NCBI GenBank assembly: GCA_014360755.1
Contig: JACIWX010000001.1
Span: 496,001-560,000, forward strand
Direction of reading: 5' to 3'
DNA length: 64,000 nt
Origin: Chloroflexota bacterium
GTDB taxonomy: Bacteria > Chloroflexota > Anaerolineae > UBA2200
The notes below the pieces were generated by a model that saw only the letters and a list, made by a program, of their open reading frames with translations, was not told the origin of the DNA and searched no databases. This document shows, piece after piece, positions 45,650 to 53,625 of this stretch. Numbering within the stretch: the first letter of the stretch is position 1; every line of letters begins with the position of its first letter. Made by a program: the position numbers and the translations under genes.

Positions 45650-46645
45650 CTATATGTATATTTCTCTGTATATCGCAGACCATTGTTGCAATCTATCTTC
45701 GGGCGTGAGATCTGGTCTAGACAGCGCCTCATCAACAGCCTTCGCAATCTCATCCGCCGCATTCTGCTGAATATTGAGTAGCTCTTCCTGCGGCATGCCT
45801 TTTGCTTTCAATGTAGCCTCAAGCCGCAGAATAGGACACTTGCGTCGCCATTTCCTGCGCTCTGCCTCCGCACGATACTGATCAGGGTCCCGCTCAGAAT
45901 GCGGAGACATCCTATATGTTACAGCTTCAACCAAAGTAGGCCCCAGGCCATCTCTAGCTCTTTGTACTGCCTCCTGCACTGTTTGGTGTACTGCGAGTAC
46001 ATCATTACCATCAACAGTAATACCAGGAAATCCATATGCTACAGCTCGCTTGGATATCTTTCCCACCGTTACTGCTTTAGCAACGCGCATGTTCATAGCC
46101 CACTGGTTATTTTGGCATACAAAAACGATAGGCAATCTAAACACTGCAGCAAGGTTCAGTGCCTCATGAAAATTGCCACGGTTAGTAGTTCCATCGCCGA
46201 ATGAGTTCACTACTACTTGGCCGGTTTTCCCTAGTTTAGCTCCCAATGCAGCACCTACTGCTATCTCAATCCCTCCACCCAAAATAGAGGAGGCCATTCC
46301 TATTACATTCAATGTCATGTTTGTAGTCCATTGTACAGCCATAGTATTTGCCAAGCCAGTGCTCTTTTTCCCCAAATATATACACATTAACTCTGTTGCA
46401 GGGAGCTTTCTGACCAGCCACGCTGCTGTAGCCCCTCGATAATGAGGGCTTATCAGATCTTGTTTAGAAAGGCCGTAAAACGCACCAACTGATACCGCTT
46501 CCTCGCCTATGCCTAAGTGAGGAGTAAAACAACGCGTTTTACCACTATGAAAGAGCTCGACTATTTTCTCTTCAAATTTCCTGCTCAATAGCATAATTCG
46601 GTAGATATTCGTCAAGTCCGACAAACTAAGATGCTCCGTTTTCAT
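45650..46645 (-). CDS. Thiamine-diphosphate enzyme E1-alpha subunit
   Basis: 331 residues of the 2-oxo acid dehydrogenase alpha-subunit family. The ThDP-binding motif is visible as SFGDGTTNRGNFHEALNLA running to VCQNNQWAM. HLGIGEEAVSVGA, SPHYRGATAA and the C-terminal YRMSPHSERDP (which keeps the active-site loop His) are also present. Its ATG overlaps the PTS IIA stop (ATGA at 46642-46645), so it is coupled to the phosphotransferase genes. Homology to acetoin or pyruvate dehydrogenase is clear, the substrate is not. Confidence 0.9.
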   Translation of the reverse strand: MKTEHLSLSDLTNIYRIMLLSRKFEEKIVELFHSGKTRCFTPHLGIGEEAVSVGAFYGLSKQDLISPHYRGATAAWLVRKLPATELMCIYLGKKSTGLANTMAVQWTTNMTLNVIGMASSILGGGIEIAVGAALGAKLGKTGQVVVNSFGDGTTNRGNFHEALNLAAVFRLPIVFVCQNNQWAMNMRVAKAVTVGKISKRAVAYGFPGITVDGNDVLAVHQTVQEAVQRARDGLGPTLVEAVTYRMSPHSERDPDQYRAEAERRKWRRKCPILRLEATLKAKGMPQEELLNIQQNAADEIAKAVDEALSRPDLTPEDRLQQWSAIYREIYI

Positions 46646-47184
46646 GCGCCTCCTGGCTTTTGCTGTTCTTCCGGTCTTTTTGGCAAAAGATGTTCACGCA
46701 AGAAAGCAGCAACTGCGTCTTCTTGCGACAGTTGCTTCAAATGTTGAAGTAACCCTGGTTGCTGAAAAAGCAGGACGAGCCGCTGCAGCCATTCCACCTG
46801 CTGATCTGGATTGTTGAGAGCCAATAAGAACACGATCTGTACTGGCAACGTTGAGCCAGAATCGCCGCCCATTTCCCCAAACTGAACTGGCTGATCTAAG
46901 ATACCCACCGCGATAGCGGGCACCTTGCAGTATTCTGCTTCTGCGTGCGGTATTGCAACAGGTATATCAGGTAGAGGTAGTCCTGTAGGCTGGGAAGCCT
47001 CACGTTTCAGAACAGCCTCGAGAAAACCAGCTGTTACATAGCCATGTTGAGATAGACGTTCGGCCAGAGCGGAAATTGCTTCAGTGTAGTTCGTAACCCG
47101 CAGATGCGTAATAACCAGATCGGCATCAATAGTGACCCCGGCTTTGGCAGTATAACTATGCTTACCCGAATTCTTTGCCCTCAC
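46642..47184 (-). CDS. PTS system IIA component (fructose/mannitol/galactitol-type)
   Basis: 180 residues. The phosphorylation site should be His80 in IPVAIPHAEAEYCKVPAIAVGI (in part PVAIPHAEAEY), preceded by an EAVLKREASQPTGLPL helix-loop, both typical of the PTS_EIIA_2 domain. It is the only IIA in the operon and presumably serves both IIB/IIC pairs. The start is GTG at 47184, without a good Shine-Dalgarno; an internal start around residue 17 is possible. EI and HPr are not in the window. Confidence 0.88.
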   Translation of the reverse strand: MRAKNSGKHSYTAKAGVTIDADLVITHLRVTNYTEAISALAERLSQHGYVTAGFLEAVLKREASQPTGLPLPDIPVAIPHAEAEYCKVPAIAVGILDQPVQFGEMGGDSGSTLPVQIVFLLALNNPDQQVEWLQRLVLLFQQPGLLQHLKQLSQEDAVAAFLREHLLPKRPEEQQKPGGA

Positions 47185-47239
47185 AGCTATGTAACACCCT
47201 TCAGTTAAGTCCTAAGTAGATCTCGTGTGTGCCAATTTG

Positions 47240-48004
47240 TCAAACAAGCTTTACTTCCACAGGCCATGCCTTAAGCATATCAAGAGCACGAGTCGGTATG
47301 CTTGTATCGGTAATCAGCACGTCCACTTCACTTAGGTCGCATACTCTGGCAAAGCCAATGACCCCAAATTTGGACGAATCGGCTAGGACAATCACTTGCT
47401 CACCTGCACGCAGCATAGCCTGCTTCACTGCCACTTCCTCTAGGACTACGTTGCCAATGACCCCATCCTCATGAATGGCATCAGCTCCTAAGAAGGTCTT
47501 GTTGACACGCAAATTTCGGAGAAAGGCTTCAGTTTGCGGACCTAGCAGAGTGTACACATTGGCACGAGCAATACCGCCCGTGCAGACCAAGGCTATATTG
47601 GGATTGGAAGCCAGCTTGACTGCGATTTGCAGATCATTGGTGACAACAGTGAGGTTACGCCTTTGCATGAGCAACAAGGCCAGTTCATAGGTCGTGGAGC
47701 CAGCATCCAGGATGATGGTTTCACCATCACGGACCATTTCTGCCGCTGCTGCAGCGATACGGCGTTTTTCCTCAATATGGCGTTGGCGCTTGACTTCATA
47801 GGGGGGTTCCAGAGTAGTGCTGGGCACCGACAGTACAGCGCCACCACGCGTGCGGATGAGCTGTCCCCCCTGCTCCATGTGCTCCAGATCACGCCGTATC
47901 GTTGCCGGGGACACATCAAGCAGTGCGGCCACTTCACTAACTTCGATATAACCATTATCCTTTAGTTTCTGCAGCAGGATCGCACGGCGTTCTTCAGCGA
48001 GCAT
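47240..48004 (-). CDS. DeoR-family transcriptional regulator (SgcR-like)
   Basis: 254 residues. An N-terminal DeoR winged helix-turn-helix (ERRAILLQKLKDNGYIEVSE, VSPATIRRDLEHMEQGG, in parts) is followed by the sugar-phosphate-sensing DeoRC domain with ILDAGSTTYELA, TVVTNDLQIA, LVCTGGIAR and FLGADAIHEDG. DeoR repressors are typically released by a phosphorylated sugar. It is the first gene of the operon and lies directly behind the operator-like repeats, so autoregulation and control of all downstream genes are likely. Confidence 0.93.
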   Translation of the reverse strand: MLAEERRAILLQKLKDNGYIEVSEVAALLDVSPATIRRDLEHMEQGGQLIRTRGGAVLSVPSTTLEPPYEVKRQRHIEEKRRIAAAAAEMVRDGETIILDAGSTTYELALLLMQRRNLTVVTNDLQIAVKLASNPNIALVCTGGIARANVYTLLGPQTEAFLRNLRVNKTFLGADAIHEDGVIGNVVLEEVAVKQAMLRAGEQVIVLADSSKFGVIGFARVCDLSEVDVLITDTSIPTRALDMLKAWPVEVKLV

Positions 48005-48024
48005 AATACTCCCTGATGTTCATA

Positions 48025-48064
48025 AAGAAACGTTTTCAATCATCATGTTGTTTCAAAATGATTG
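48025..48064 (-). promoter_or_regulatory. Operator-like repeats at the PTS operon start
   Basis: CAATCAT (48037-48043) and ATGATTG (48058-48064) are inverted repeats just downstream of the -10. AAGAAACGTTTTCA (48025-48038), read on the minus strand as TGAAAACGTTTCTT, matches the LacI-family cre palindrome TGAAAACGTTTTCA at 11 of 14 positions. Both sites lie between promoter and regulator gene. Confidence 0.55.
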
Positions 48065-48073
48065 TTTGTAAAC

Positions 48074-48102
48074 ATTATAGCACATTTATAGGCAATTGTC
48101 AA
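48074..48102 (-). promoter_or_regulatory. Consensus promoter of the 13-gene PTS operon
   Basis: On the minus strand TTGACA (48097-48102) and TATAAT (48074-48079) are exactly 17 bp apart, both perfect hexamers. Such a strong core promoter fits a system held down by a repressor. Confidence 0.85.
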
Positions 48103-48151
48103 TAGTTTTCGCGCAAATTTTTTGTGGACGGCGGCGTTTTCCATTGAGCCT

Positions 48152-48263
48152 GCCAGGGATTGAAATCCCTGGCTGAAACAGTAAGCCCCCTGAAGGGGGC
48201 TGCTGCCAATCACCAGTCGGCTTCAGCCGACTTACGTTTCAGCCAGGGAATTGATTCCCTGGC
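48152..48263. repeat. Compound palindromic repeat element
   Basis: Outer units GCCAGGGATT/AATCCCTGGC (48152-48173) and GCCAGGGAAT/ATTCCCTGGC (48242-48263) are each hairpins and also pair with each other through CCCTGGCTGAAAC and GTTTCAGCCAGGG. Between them are AGCCCCCT/AGGGGGCT (48184-48201) and AGTCGGCT/AGCCGACT (48215-48232). The 112-bp block is a nested palindrome of the kind that is dispersed in many genomes. Nothing codes here. Confidence 0.7.
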
Positions 48264-48500
48264 ATCATCTGGGCCTGGGCTCCCATGCCCAGGCGAGGTG
48301 GTCTCCTGTGTCACCCTGAGGCGAAGCCGAGGGGTCTCATGGAACGGAGGGAGATTCTTCGCCGCTACGCGGCTTAGAATGACCATGGGAGAGCAGGTGC
48401 TCTCACATTTGGCGTGGACAGCGGGTGGTCCACCTGGAGCAATCTCACGCTCGGCGTGGACCACAGTCCACGCTGGGTATCAGATAGCCCCATCTACTTG
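48264..48500. repeat. Further hairpin-rich interspersed repeat fragments
   Basis: GCCTGGGC/GCCCAGGC (48273-48294) and GCGTGGAC/GTCCACGC (48454-48473, loop CACA) are clear hairpins. Between them, 48310-48395 resembles the short repeats common in metagenomic genomes, with GAGGCGAAGCCGAGGGG and GATTCTTCGCCGCTACGCGGC. Reading frames crossing this stretch are not credible. 48500-48640 holds nothing I can identify. Confidence 0.55.
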
Positions 48501-48642
48501 AGGAGCGAATCCGTTCCATCCGTGCCCCAAATCTGCTGACAGTGATTGTTCTTGTCCAGATTTGGTCGCTTTTCATCCGCCTGGAGCTTTGCAAGGTATT
48601 TCTTGCCCCGAAGTGGAACTACACCCCCCTCGTGCTGCCAGT

Positions 48643-48671
48643 TTGACCAAGTGCCCGATTTCGAGTAAAAT
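48643..48671 (+). promoter_or_regulatory. Promoter of tRNA-Glu
   Basis: TTGACC (48643-48648) and TAAAAT (48666-48671), 17 bp apart, place transcription start a few bases before the tRNA. Confidence 0.7.
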
Positions 48672-48681
48672 ACTTTTGCTT

Positions 48682-48754
48682 GCCCCGATCGTCTAGTGGC
48701 CTAGGACACAGCCCTTTCAAGGCTGCGACGGGGATTCGAATTCCCCTCGGGGCA
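48682..48754 (+). tRNA. tRNA-Glu (anticodon TTC)
   Basis: A 73-nt cloverleaf. The acceptor arm GCCCCGA (48682-48688) pairs with TCGGGGC (48747-48753), discriminator A. The anticodon stem is CAGCC/GGCTG around CTTTCAA, giving anticodon TTC. The T loop is TTCGAAT. CCA is not encoded; TTTT follows. With GatCAB present, Glu-tRNA chemistry is relevant but this is the cognate glutamate tRNA. Confidence 0.96.
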
Positions 48755-48855
48755 TTTTCGCCTCCTCTGAGAAAACAAGGCATAATATCTAATGCCGTTG
48801 TCGAAGGCCTTGGCTTAGCATTGCTGTGCGCATTGTGCAGAGAGGACAAACTTCT

Positions 48856-49695
48856 GTGCGAAAGACCCTTGCCCTGATGTGCATTATGCTCTTGCTCTCA
48901 GCCTGCCATGGTGACCCGCAGCCTAGCGCGACCCCATACCCAACCTACACGCCTTTGCCAACCTATACCCCCTACATTACCCCCACACCCAAGCCTACCG
49001 CTATTCCCCTGCCCCTCTTGCAGGGCTGGCAAGAGGCACAGGTAATGCGAATCAGCGATGGTGATACCATTGAAGTCACCATCAATGGCCAGGTGTACCG
49101 CGTGCGGTACATTGGCATCGATGCCCCGGAAGAGGGAGAACCGTGTTACGAAGAGGCTACCCGCTTCAATGCCTATCTAGTTACGCATCTGGGAAAGACC
49201 ATTTACTTGGAAAAGGACGTCAGTGAAACCGATCAATACGGCAGGTTGCTGCGCTATGTGTGGATAGCGGGGCCAGATGAGTACATTATGGCTAACGCTG
49301 AACTGGTGGCTATGGGCTACGCAAGGGCAATCGCCTATCCACCGGACGTAAAGCACCAAGCGTTCTTGACACAGATGGAGCAACATGCGCGCCAGGCGGG
49401 TTTTGTCGCGTGCTGGGCAACGCCTACCCCAACCACAACGGCGACGCCTACAGCGACAGCGAAAGCAGCCACCAGCACGCCAACAGCCCCTGCTAGTTGC
49501 CCCCAAGGATGCATCACGCCACCGCCTGGCTGCGTGATCAAGGGGAACATCAGTTCCAGCACCGGCGAAAAGATCTACCACATGCCCGGTCAGCGTTACT
49601 ATGACCAGACAACCATTGATCCCGAGAAAGGGGAGCGCTGGTTCTGCACGGAAGAAGAAGCCATTGCCAATGGCTGGCGCAAAAGCAAGAGGTAA
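48856..49695 (+). CDS. Secreted thermonuclease-family lipoprotein
   Basis: 279 residues. A basic start and hydrophobic stretch lead to the lipobox LLSAC with Cys17, so it should be a lipoprotein. A Thr/Pro linker (about 22-58) precedes a staphylococcal nuclease domain (about 62-190) with ISDGDTIEV, VRYIGIDAPE, TDQYGRLLRYVW and NAELVAMGYA. A second Thr/Pro linker then leads to a C-terminal domain with CVIKGNIS, KIYHMPGQRYY and WFCTEEEAIANGWR, often fused to nucleases. GTG 48856 follows GAGGA by nine bases; the upstream in-frame GTG 48826 would bury the signal. Extracellular DNA or RNA breakdown is the likely role. Confidence 0.87.
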   Translation: MRKTLALMCIMLLLSACHGDPQPSATPYPTYTPLPTYTPYITPTPKPTAIPLPLLQGWQEAQVMRISDGDTIEVTINGQVYRVRYIGIDAPEEGEPCYEEATRFNAYLVTHLGKTIYLEKDVSETDQYGRLLRYVWIAGPDEYIMANAELVAMGYARAIAYPPDVKHQAFLTQMEQHARQAGFVACWATPTPTTTATPTATAKAATSTPTAPASCPQGCITPPPGCVIKGNISSSTGEKIYHMPGQRYYDQTTIDPEKGERWFCTEEEAIANGWRKSKR

Positions 49696-49806
49696 TTGGC
49701 AGCTGGCATGATAAGGCACAACCATTGCTTTCAATAAGCGCTGCTTTCCGCTTTAGACTTTGCACTTTTTATTGCTATAATAGCGTTGAGCAGAGGAGGG
49801 CCAAGT

Positions 49807-50088
49807 ATGGACGCCCTGTATCAACTTGTGCTGAGATTCTGCGGGTTTTTGGGCCTTGAACCAGCTACCAGTGCCATGGTATTGGCCACAATAGGATTCA
49901 TGGCCTTGGTTGGAGCAAGCGCCCTTCTGCTAGCCCATGGCATGACCAGTGCAGGGGAAGGACTTGACCACATCCTCGAGGGACTACAGCGGCTTCTCAT
50001 GGGGCTCTTTATGCTGGGCACGGCGCTGCTGATTGCTCTGGCTCTCTACTGCCTCACCCGAGGTACGCTTGTGCATATCCAGCATTGA
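49807..50088 (+). CDS. Small two-helix membrane protein, unknown
   Basis: 93 residues with two hydrophobic segments (about 22-45 and 62-85) separated by a short amphipathic loop (MTSAGEGLDHILEGLQRL). Family not recognised. AGGAGG seven bases before ATG 49807 and a TATAAT at 49776-49781 support expression. It stands alone between a nuclease lipoprotein and a convergent YhhN-like gene. Confidence 0.65.
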   Translation: MDALYQLVLRFCGFLGLEPATSAMVLATIGFMALVGASALLLAHGMTSAGEGLDHILEGLQRLLMGLFMLGTALLIALALYCLTRGTLVHIQH

Positions 50089-50103
50089 GCGCGATCCCTG
50101 CGT

Positions 50104-50850
50104 TTATCCCCACGCATTCCATGCCGCTGCCACCGAGTACACGATAAGCATTTGCCCACACACATAAGCAACCCAAATCACGTCATTTACCGATCTCCAG
50201 GCATGGCCACGGATGACCCAGTTGCCCAGGATGAAATCAGAAGCCAGAAAGAGCCACGCCCCCAGCGCAAGGGGCACAAAACGTGCTTCGCCAATGGCAA
50301 GGGCTACAGCCAGTGCAACCATAACTCCGATCAATAACCCGTAAACGAGACTGCCTGCATTGATTGCTTTGCTTCCGCCTGGCTTGCGCACATAGCTGTA
50401 CCATGCCCACAGACAAAATGTCAAGACAACGATCAACAAGGGGATCAGAGCTACCCTTGTCCTTCCTAGGAAAGATTTATAGAGGTGCAGAAAGGCTGCA
50501 ATGTAGAATAGGTGGCCAATACCAAATTCAATCATGCCGGAGATGAGCCGATTCGGCACCGGGATCAAATCCGCCATAATCAGGTCGCCGACAAAACCGG
50601 CCGCCATGCCTAGGAAGATCAGAGCGGCGTAAGTTTGCAAGGGAGTGCCTTGTGCTCCTCCTTGCCAGCCGAGCAAAGCAGCCAGCACCAGCAATGCTGA
50701 CAGGAGCATGCGCAAAGGGCGTGGGAGCCGGCCCGTCTTCTCCTCGTTGAACTTGCCAAAGACGAGCCCACCGGCAAGCAAAGCCAGTTCTAGCATAAAC
50801 AGCGCATACAAAAGCCAATCAAACGGATGGCGATAAGGTAACGGGAACAT
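50104..50850 (-). CDS. YhhN-family membrane protein (lysoplasmalogenase-like)
   Basis: 248 residues, about eight transmembrane helices. The family hallmarks are GMAAGFVGDLIMADLIP, FGIGHLFYIAAF and FLASDFILGNWVIRG, with conserved Asp residues of the putative active site. Relatives include mammalian TMEM86 and Legionella YhhN, which cleave the vinyl-ether bond of lysoplasmalogens. Whether this organism makes plasmalogens is unknown. It is followed by a 95-bp gap to the convergent-direction glycosyltransferase operon. Confidence 0.82.
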   Translation of the reverse strand: MFPLPYRHPFDWLLYALFMLELALLAGGLVFGKFNEEKTGRLPRPLRMLLSALLVLAALLGWQGGAQGTPLQTYAALIFLGMAAGFVGDLIMADLIPVPNRLISGMIEFGIGHLFYIAAFLHLYKSFLGRTRVALIPLLIVVLTFCLWAWYSYVRKPGGSKAINAGSLVYGLLIGVMVALAVALAIGEARFVPLALGAWLFLASDFILGNWVIRGHAWRSVNDVIWVAYVCGQMLIVYSVAAAWNAWG

Positions 50851-50945
50851 AGGGCGCCTCCTCGTACAGGAACGGATAACATGTGGTTGGATTATACACC
50901 GAGCGCACGAGATAGGTAAAGCACTAGTGAGAGGGGAAAATCCAT

Positions 50946-52121
50946 TCAGCGGATGGTGGCTACCTGTTCGTACACAGCAAGCAGTTGCTTGGCTGCCTGA
51001 GCCCAGGTGAAGCGGCGTGCTCGTACCAGACCTCGCGCAATCATTTCACGGCGCAAGGTTGCATCGCTCAGTAAACGCTGCATCGCCGCAGCCAGAGCTC
51101 TGACATCCAGCGGGTCTACCATCCATGCTGCATCGCCAACTACCTCGGGCAGTGAGGAAACGTTGGACGTGATCACCGGCACCCCACAAGCCATCGCTTC
51201 CAGCGGGGGTAAACCAAATCCCTCGTACAGCGAGGGAAAAACGAACAAATCAGCCATGGTATACAAAGCCGGGAGATCCTCGTCAGCGACATAACCCGGA
51301 AAGCATACCGCCTCTTGCAAGCCAAGCTCCCTGACCTTTTCGAAGATACCCTCGTACATCCATCCCAAGCCTCCCGCAATGACCAGCTTGATCTCCGCAT
51401 CTACCTGCTGCCTGACCTGCGCATAGGCTTCAATCAGCCGCTCAAAGTTCTTGCGCGGCTGCAATGTCCCCAACCCCAGTACAAAGCGAGGGGGCAAGCG
51501 ATAACGCGCACGCACTGTTGCAAGGCGACCTTCATCTTCAACGGGATGAAACTCTTGTCCTACCCCCGCATAGATGACCTTGACACGAGCAGCGTCCACC
51601 CCCAACAATGCGATGACATCGGATTTGGTGCATTCTGAATCAGCCAGCACCATGTTTGCTCGGCGCACCGACAAGGGTACAACTTGGCAGAGATAAGCCT
51701 GCAGTTTGGGATAAGAGCACTGTGGCACGCGCAGAAATGACAAGTCATGCACCGTTACGATGGTCCGCGCGTTGCGCACTGGCGGTAGTGCAAAATCAGG
51801 GGAATGGAACACATCCAGTGCGCGGCTGAAAAAATCCACCCACAGCGGCAGACGCAAGCGATGCCATAAAATAGTCCAAAGGCGCTCGGAAAAGGGCAAC
51901 ACCATCACGCGCAGATTCGGATATTTAGCATGGTCCAGCCAAAGCGGAGGCTCCAGAGGTGGCTTGGATGCGTCCTGCGGTGTTTTTGCTCTGCCAGACA
52001 CCAATAGGACATACTCATTGTGTCTATCGAGTTCTAGTAATGCTGTGACAAGCTGGCGCGTATAGCGGCCTATGCCCGCCCCTTGATGCACCGCGGATGT
52101 GTAGTCAATGCCGATACGCAT
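50946..52121 (-). CDS. GT4-family glycosyltransferase
   Basis: 391 residues, GT-B fold. N-terminal domain has RIGIDYTSAVHQGAGIGRY in part and FHSPDFALPPV; the C-terminal nucleotide-sugar domain has GLGTLQPRKNFERLIEAY, FPGYVADEDLPALY and the ExxxxxE signature PSLYEGFGLPPLEAMACG. GGGAG seven bases before ATG 52121 sets the start. It overlaps the end of the O-antigen-ligase-like gene by 17 bp, so the two probably act on the same glycan. Donor and acceptor unknown. Confidence 0.9.
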   Translation of the reverse strand: MRIGIDYTSAVHQGAGIGRYTRQLVTALLELDRHNEYVLLVSGRAKTPQDASKPPLEPPLWLDHAKYPNLRVMVLPFSERLWTILWHRLRLPLWVDFFSRALDVFHSPDFALPPVRNARTIVTVHDLSFLRVPQCSYPKLQAYLCQVVPLSVRRANMVLADSECTKSDVIALLGVDAARVKVIYAGVGQEFHPVEDEGRLATVRARYRLPPRFVLGLGTLQPRKNFERLIEAYAQVRQQVDAEIKLVIAGGLGWMYEGIFEKVRELGLQEAVCFPGYVADEDLPALYTMADLFVFPSLYEGFGLPPLEAMACGVPVITSNVSSLPEVVGDAAWMVDPLDVRALAAAMQRLLSDATLRREMIARGLVRARRFTWAQAAKQLLAVYEQVATIR

Positions 52122-53625
52122 GCTGGTCTCCCACGCTTTTCTCCGCCACAACCAAAAGGCCCAGGCAAAGCCCCAGCTGCACATTCATGCTATGCACGAA
52201 AAGGTTGTCAAAGAGGTTATGGGTACAAAGATGCACAAGTACGCCGAACACCCCCAATGCCACTGCGCGCCAGTAGCCGCGTTTGGGAAACCCTGCCCCT
52301 GCATCCGCTTGATCAACGGGAGCAGCTCCGATGGCAGAAAGGCTCTGGATCACGCGCCAAGCTTGAAACAAACAAGCACCGAACAAAAACAGATATGCGC
52401 TCAAGCCAATAATGCCTGCCTCTGCAGCGATGTTGAGATAGTAATTATGCGCATGCCCGAGCGCATCGCGCCAACGCCCTATCGCATAGTGGGGGTAAGC
52501 CATAGGGTAATTGCCAATGCCCACTCCCAGCCATGGGTGATCAGAGAACATGCCTATAGCGGCAAGCCAATGCGCCATGCGCTCAACCACTGCCCAGTTC
52601 GCATCCGTTACTTCTACCCTGGCTACATCAACGCCACCTAGATAGGGTAGAAAGTCTGACAGCCGTTGCGTCAAGGCAGGCGGGAGGTACTGCGCACCAC
52701 CCATAAAGAGAAGATAGGCTACCAATAAGCCTATCGCTATGGCGTTGATCCGTGCACTACGACTGCGCGCTGCTGTAACCACTAGGAGCGCTGCTGCCAT
52801 GCCAACCCATCCCCCGCGCGACCAACTCATGGTTATTGCTGCTAATATCACGGCAAAAGCCATCACGAAGACACCGCACAAGAATATTTGCCTCACGGAG
52901 CGTCGTAGCCACGAAAATGCTTCTAGCATCAGCGCATAGGCTAGTGGCAAGATGAGGCCCAAATACCCCGCAAAGGGATTAGGCTGGGCAAAATGCCCAT
53001 AGGCACGCATAAAACGCCCAAAGAGGATAAACCCCTCCGGCCCTGCTTGGCGGAGGAATTGATATACTCCAACCAGTGCTTCGGCGCTTCCGGCAGCCAG
53101 CAAAGCCCAGACCAACCGCTGTCCCCAACGCTCGTCTACCATATCCGCCATGAACCCATAGATCAGGGCAACCTCCAGCCACTTCACAATTTCCTTAACA
53201 CTCAACTCGAGGGAGGTAGTGACCAAAGTCGAGAGAAAAATCGCACCAAGGAAAAGAGACAATGGCAAGAGCAGAGGCGCACGCGGAACAAGGATGCGCC
53301 TTGCCGCAACCATACGCGCCAACCAAGAAGCAAACAAAAGCGCGATTACCAGTTCGGCAGCACCAATATTCACAGGTCCCAAAGGCACTTCTCGGATGGA
53401 ACCAAAGGGCACAGCAAAAGCCAGAAGGAGAAGAGCAAACGGGGGTTGAATCAGGATTACAAGGAATCCAAAGGCACTCATCAGCAACAGGCCAGCCCAT
53501 TTCCAAGGCAACAAAGCCAGGGCTGTACCAAGTACCACAATCAACAGGAAAAGCACAACCTTGGGAACAGCAGTTTGCAGTTCCAACATCCACGGTTTGT
53601 CCATGTGCGGTTGCCAGTTACCCAT
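52105..53625 (-). CDS. O-antigen ligase/polymerase-like membrane protein
   Basis: 506 residues with 10-12 hydrophobic segments. The Wzy_C/WaaL-type periplasmic loop contains DHPWLGVGIGNYPMAYPHY and HAHNYYLNIAAEAGIIGL (in parts), a motif set typical of this family. It should join or polymerise glycans at the outer face of the membrane. Start ATG 53625 has no Shine-Dalgarno; ATG 53604 is an alternative. A 14-bp inverted repeat (53610-53669) spans the start. The glycosyltransferase gene overlaps its 3' end. Confidence 0.85.
   Translation of the reverse strand: MGNWQPHMDKPWMLELQTAVPKVVLFLLIVVLGTALALLPWKWAGLLLMSAFGFLVILIQPPFALLLLAFAVPFGSIREVPLGPVNIGAAELVIALLFASWLARMVAARRILVPRAPLLLPLSLFLGAIFLSTLVTTSLELSVKEIVKWLEVALIYGFMADMVDERWGQRLVWALLAAGSAEALVGVYQFLRQAGPEGFILFGRFMRAYGHFAQPNPFAGYLGLILPLAYALMLEAFSWLRRSVRQIFLCGVFVMAFAVILAAITMSWSRGGWVGMAAALLVVTAARSRSARINAIAIGLLVAYLLFMGGAQYLPPALTQRLSDFLPYLGGVDVARVEVTDANWAVVERMAHWLAAIGMFSDHPWLGVGIGNYPMAYPHYAIGRWRDALGHAHNYYLNIAAEAGIIGLSAYLFLFGACLFQAWRVIQSLSAIGAAPVDQADAGAGFPKRGYWRAVALGVFGVLVHLCTHNLFDNLFVHSMNVQLGLCLGLLVVAEKSVGDQHAYRH

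Noticed and set aside
44637-46645. A pyruvate or acetoin dehydrogenase complex
   Set aside because: E2, E3 and lipoyl-domain genes are absent nearby and the beta subunit lacks standard active-site residues; lipA is 22 kb away and unlinked.
48160-48501. Reading frames through the repeat cluster
   Set aside because: They only translate palindromic repeats and have no start signals or coherent composition.
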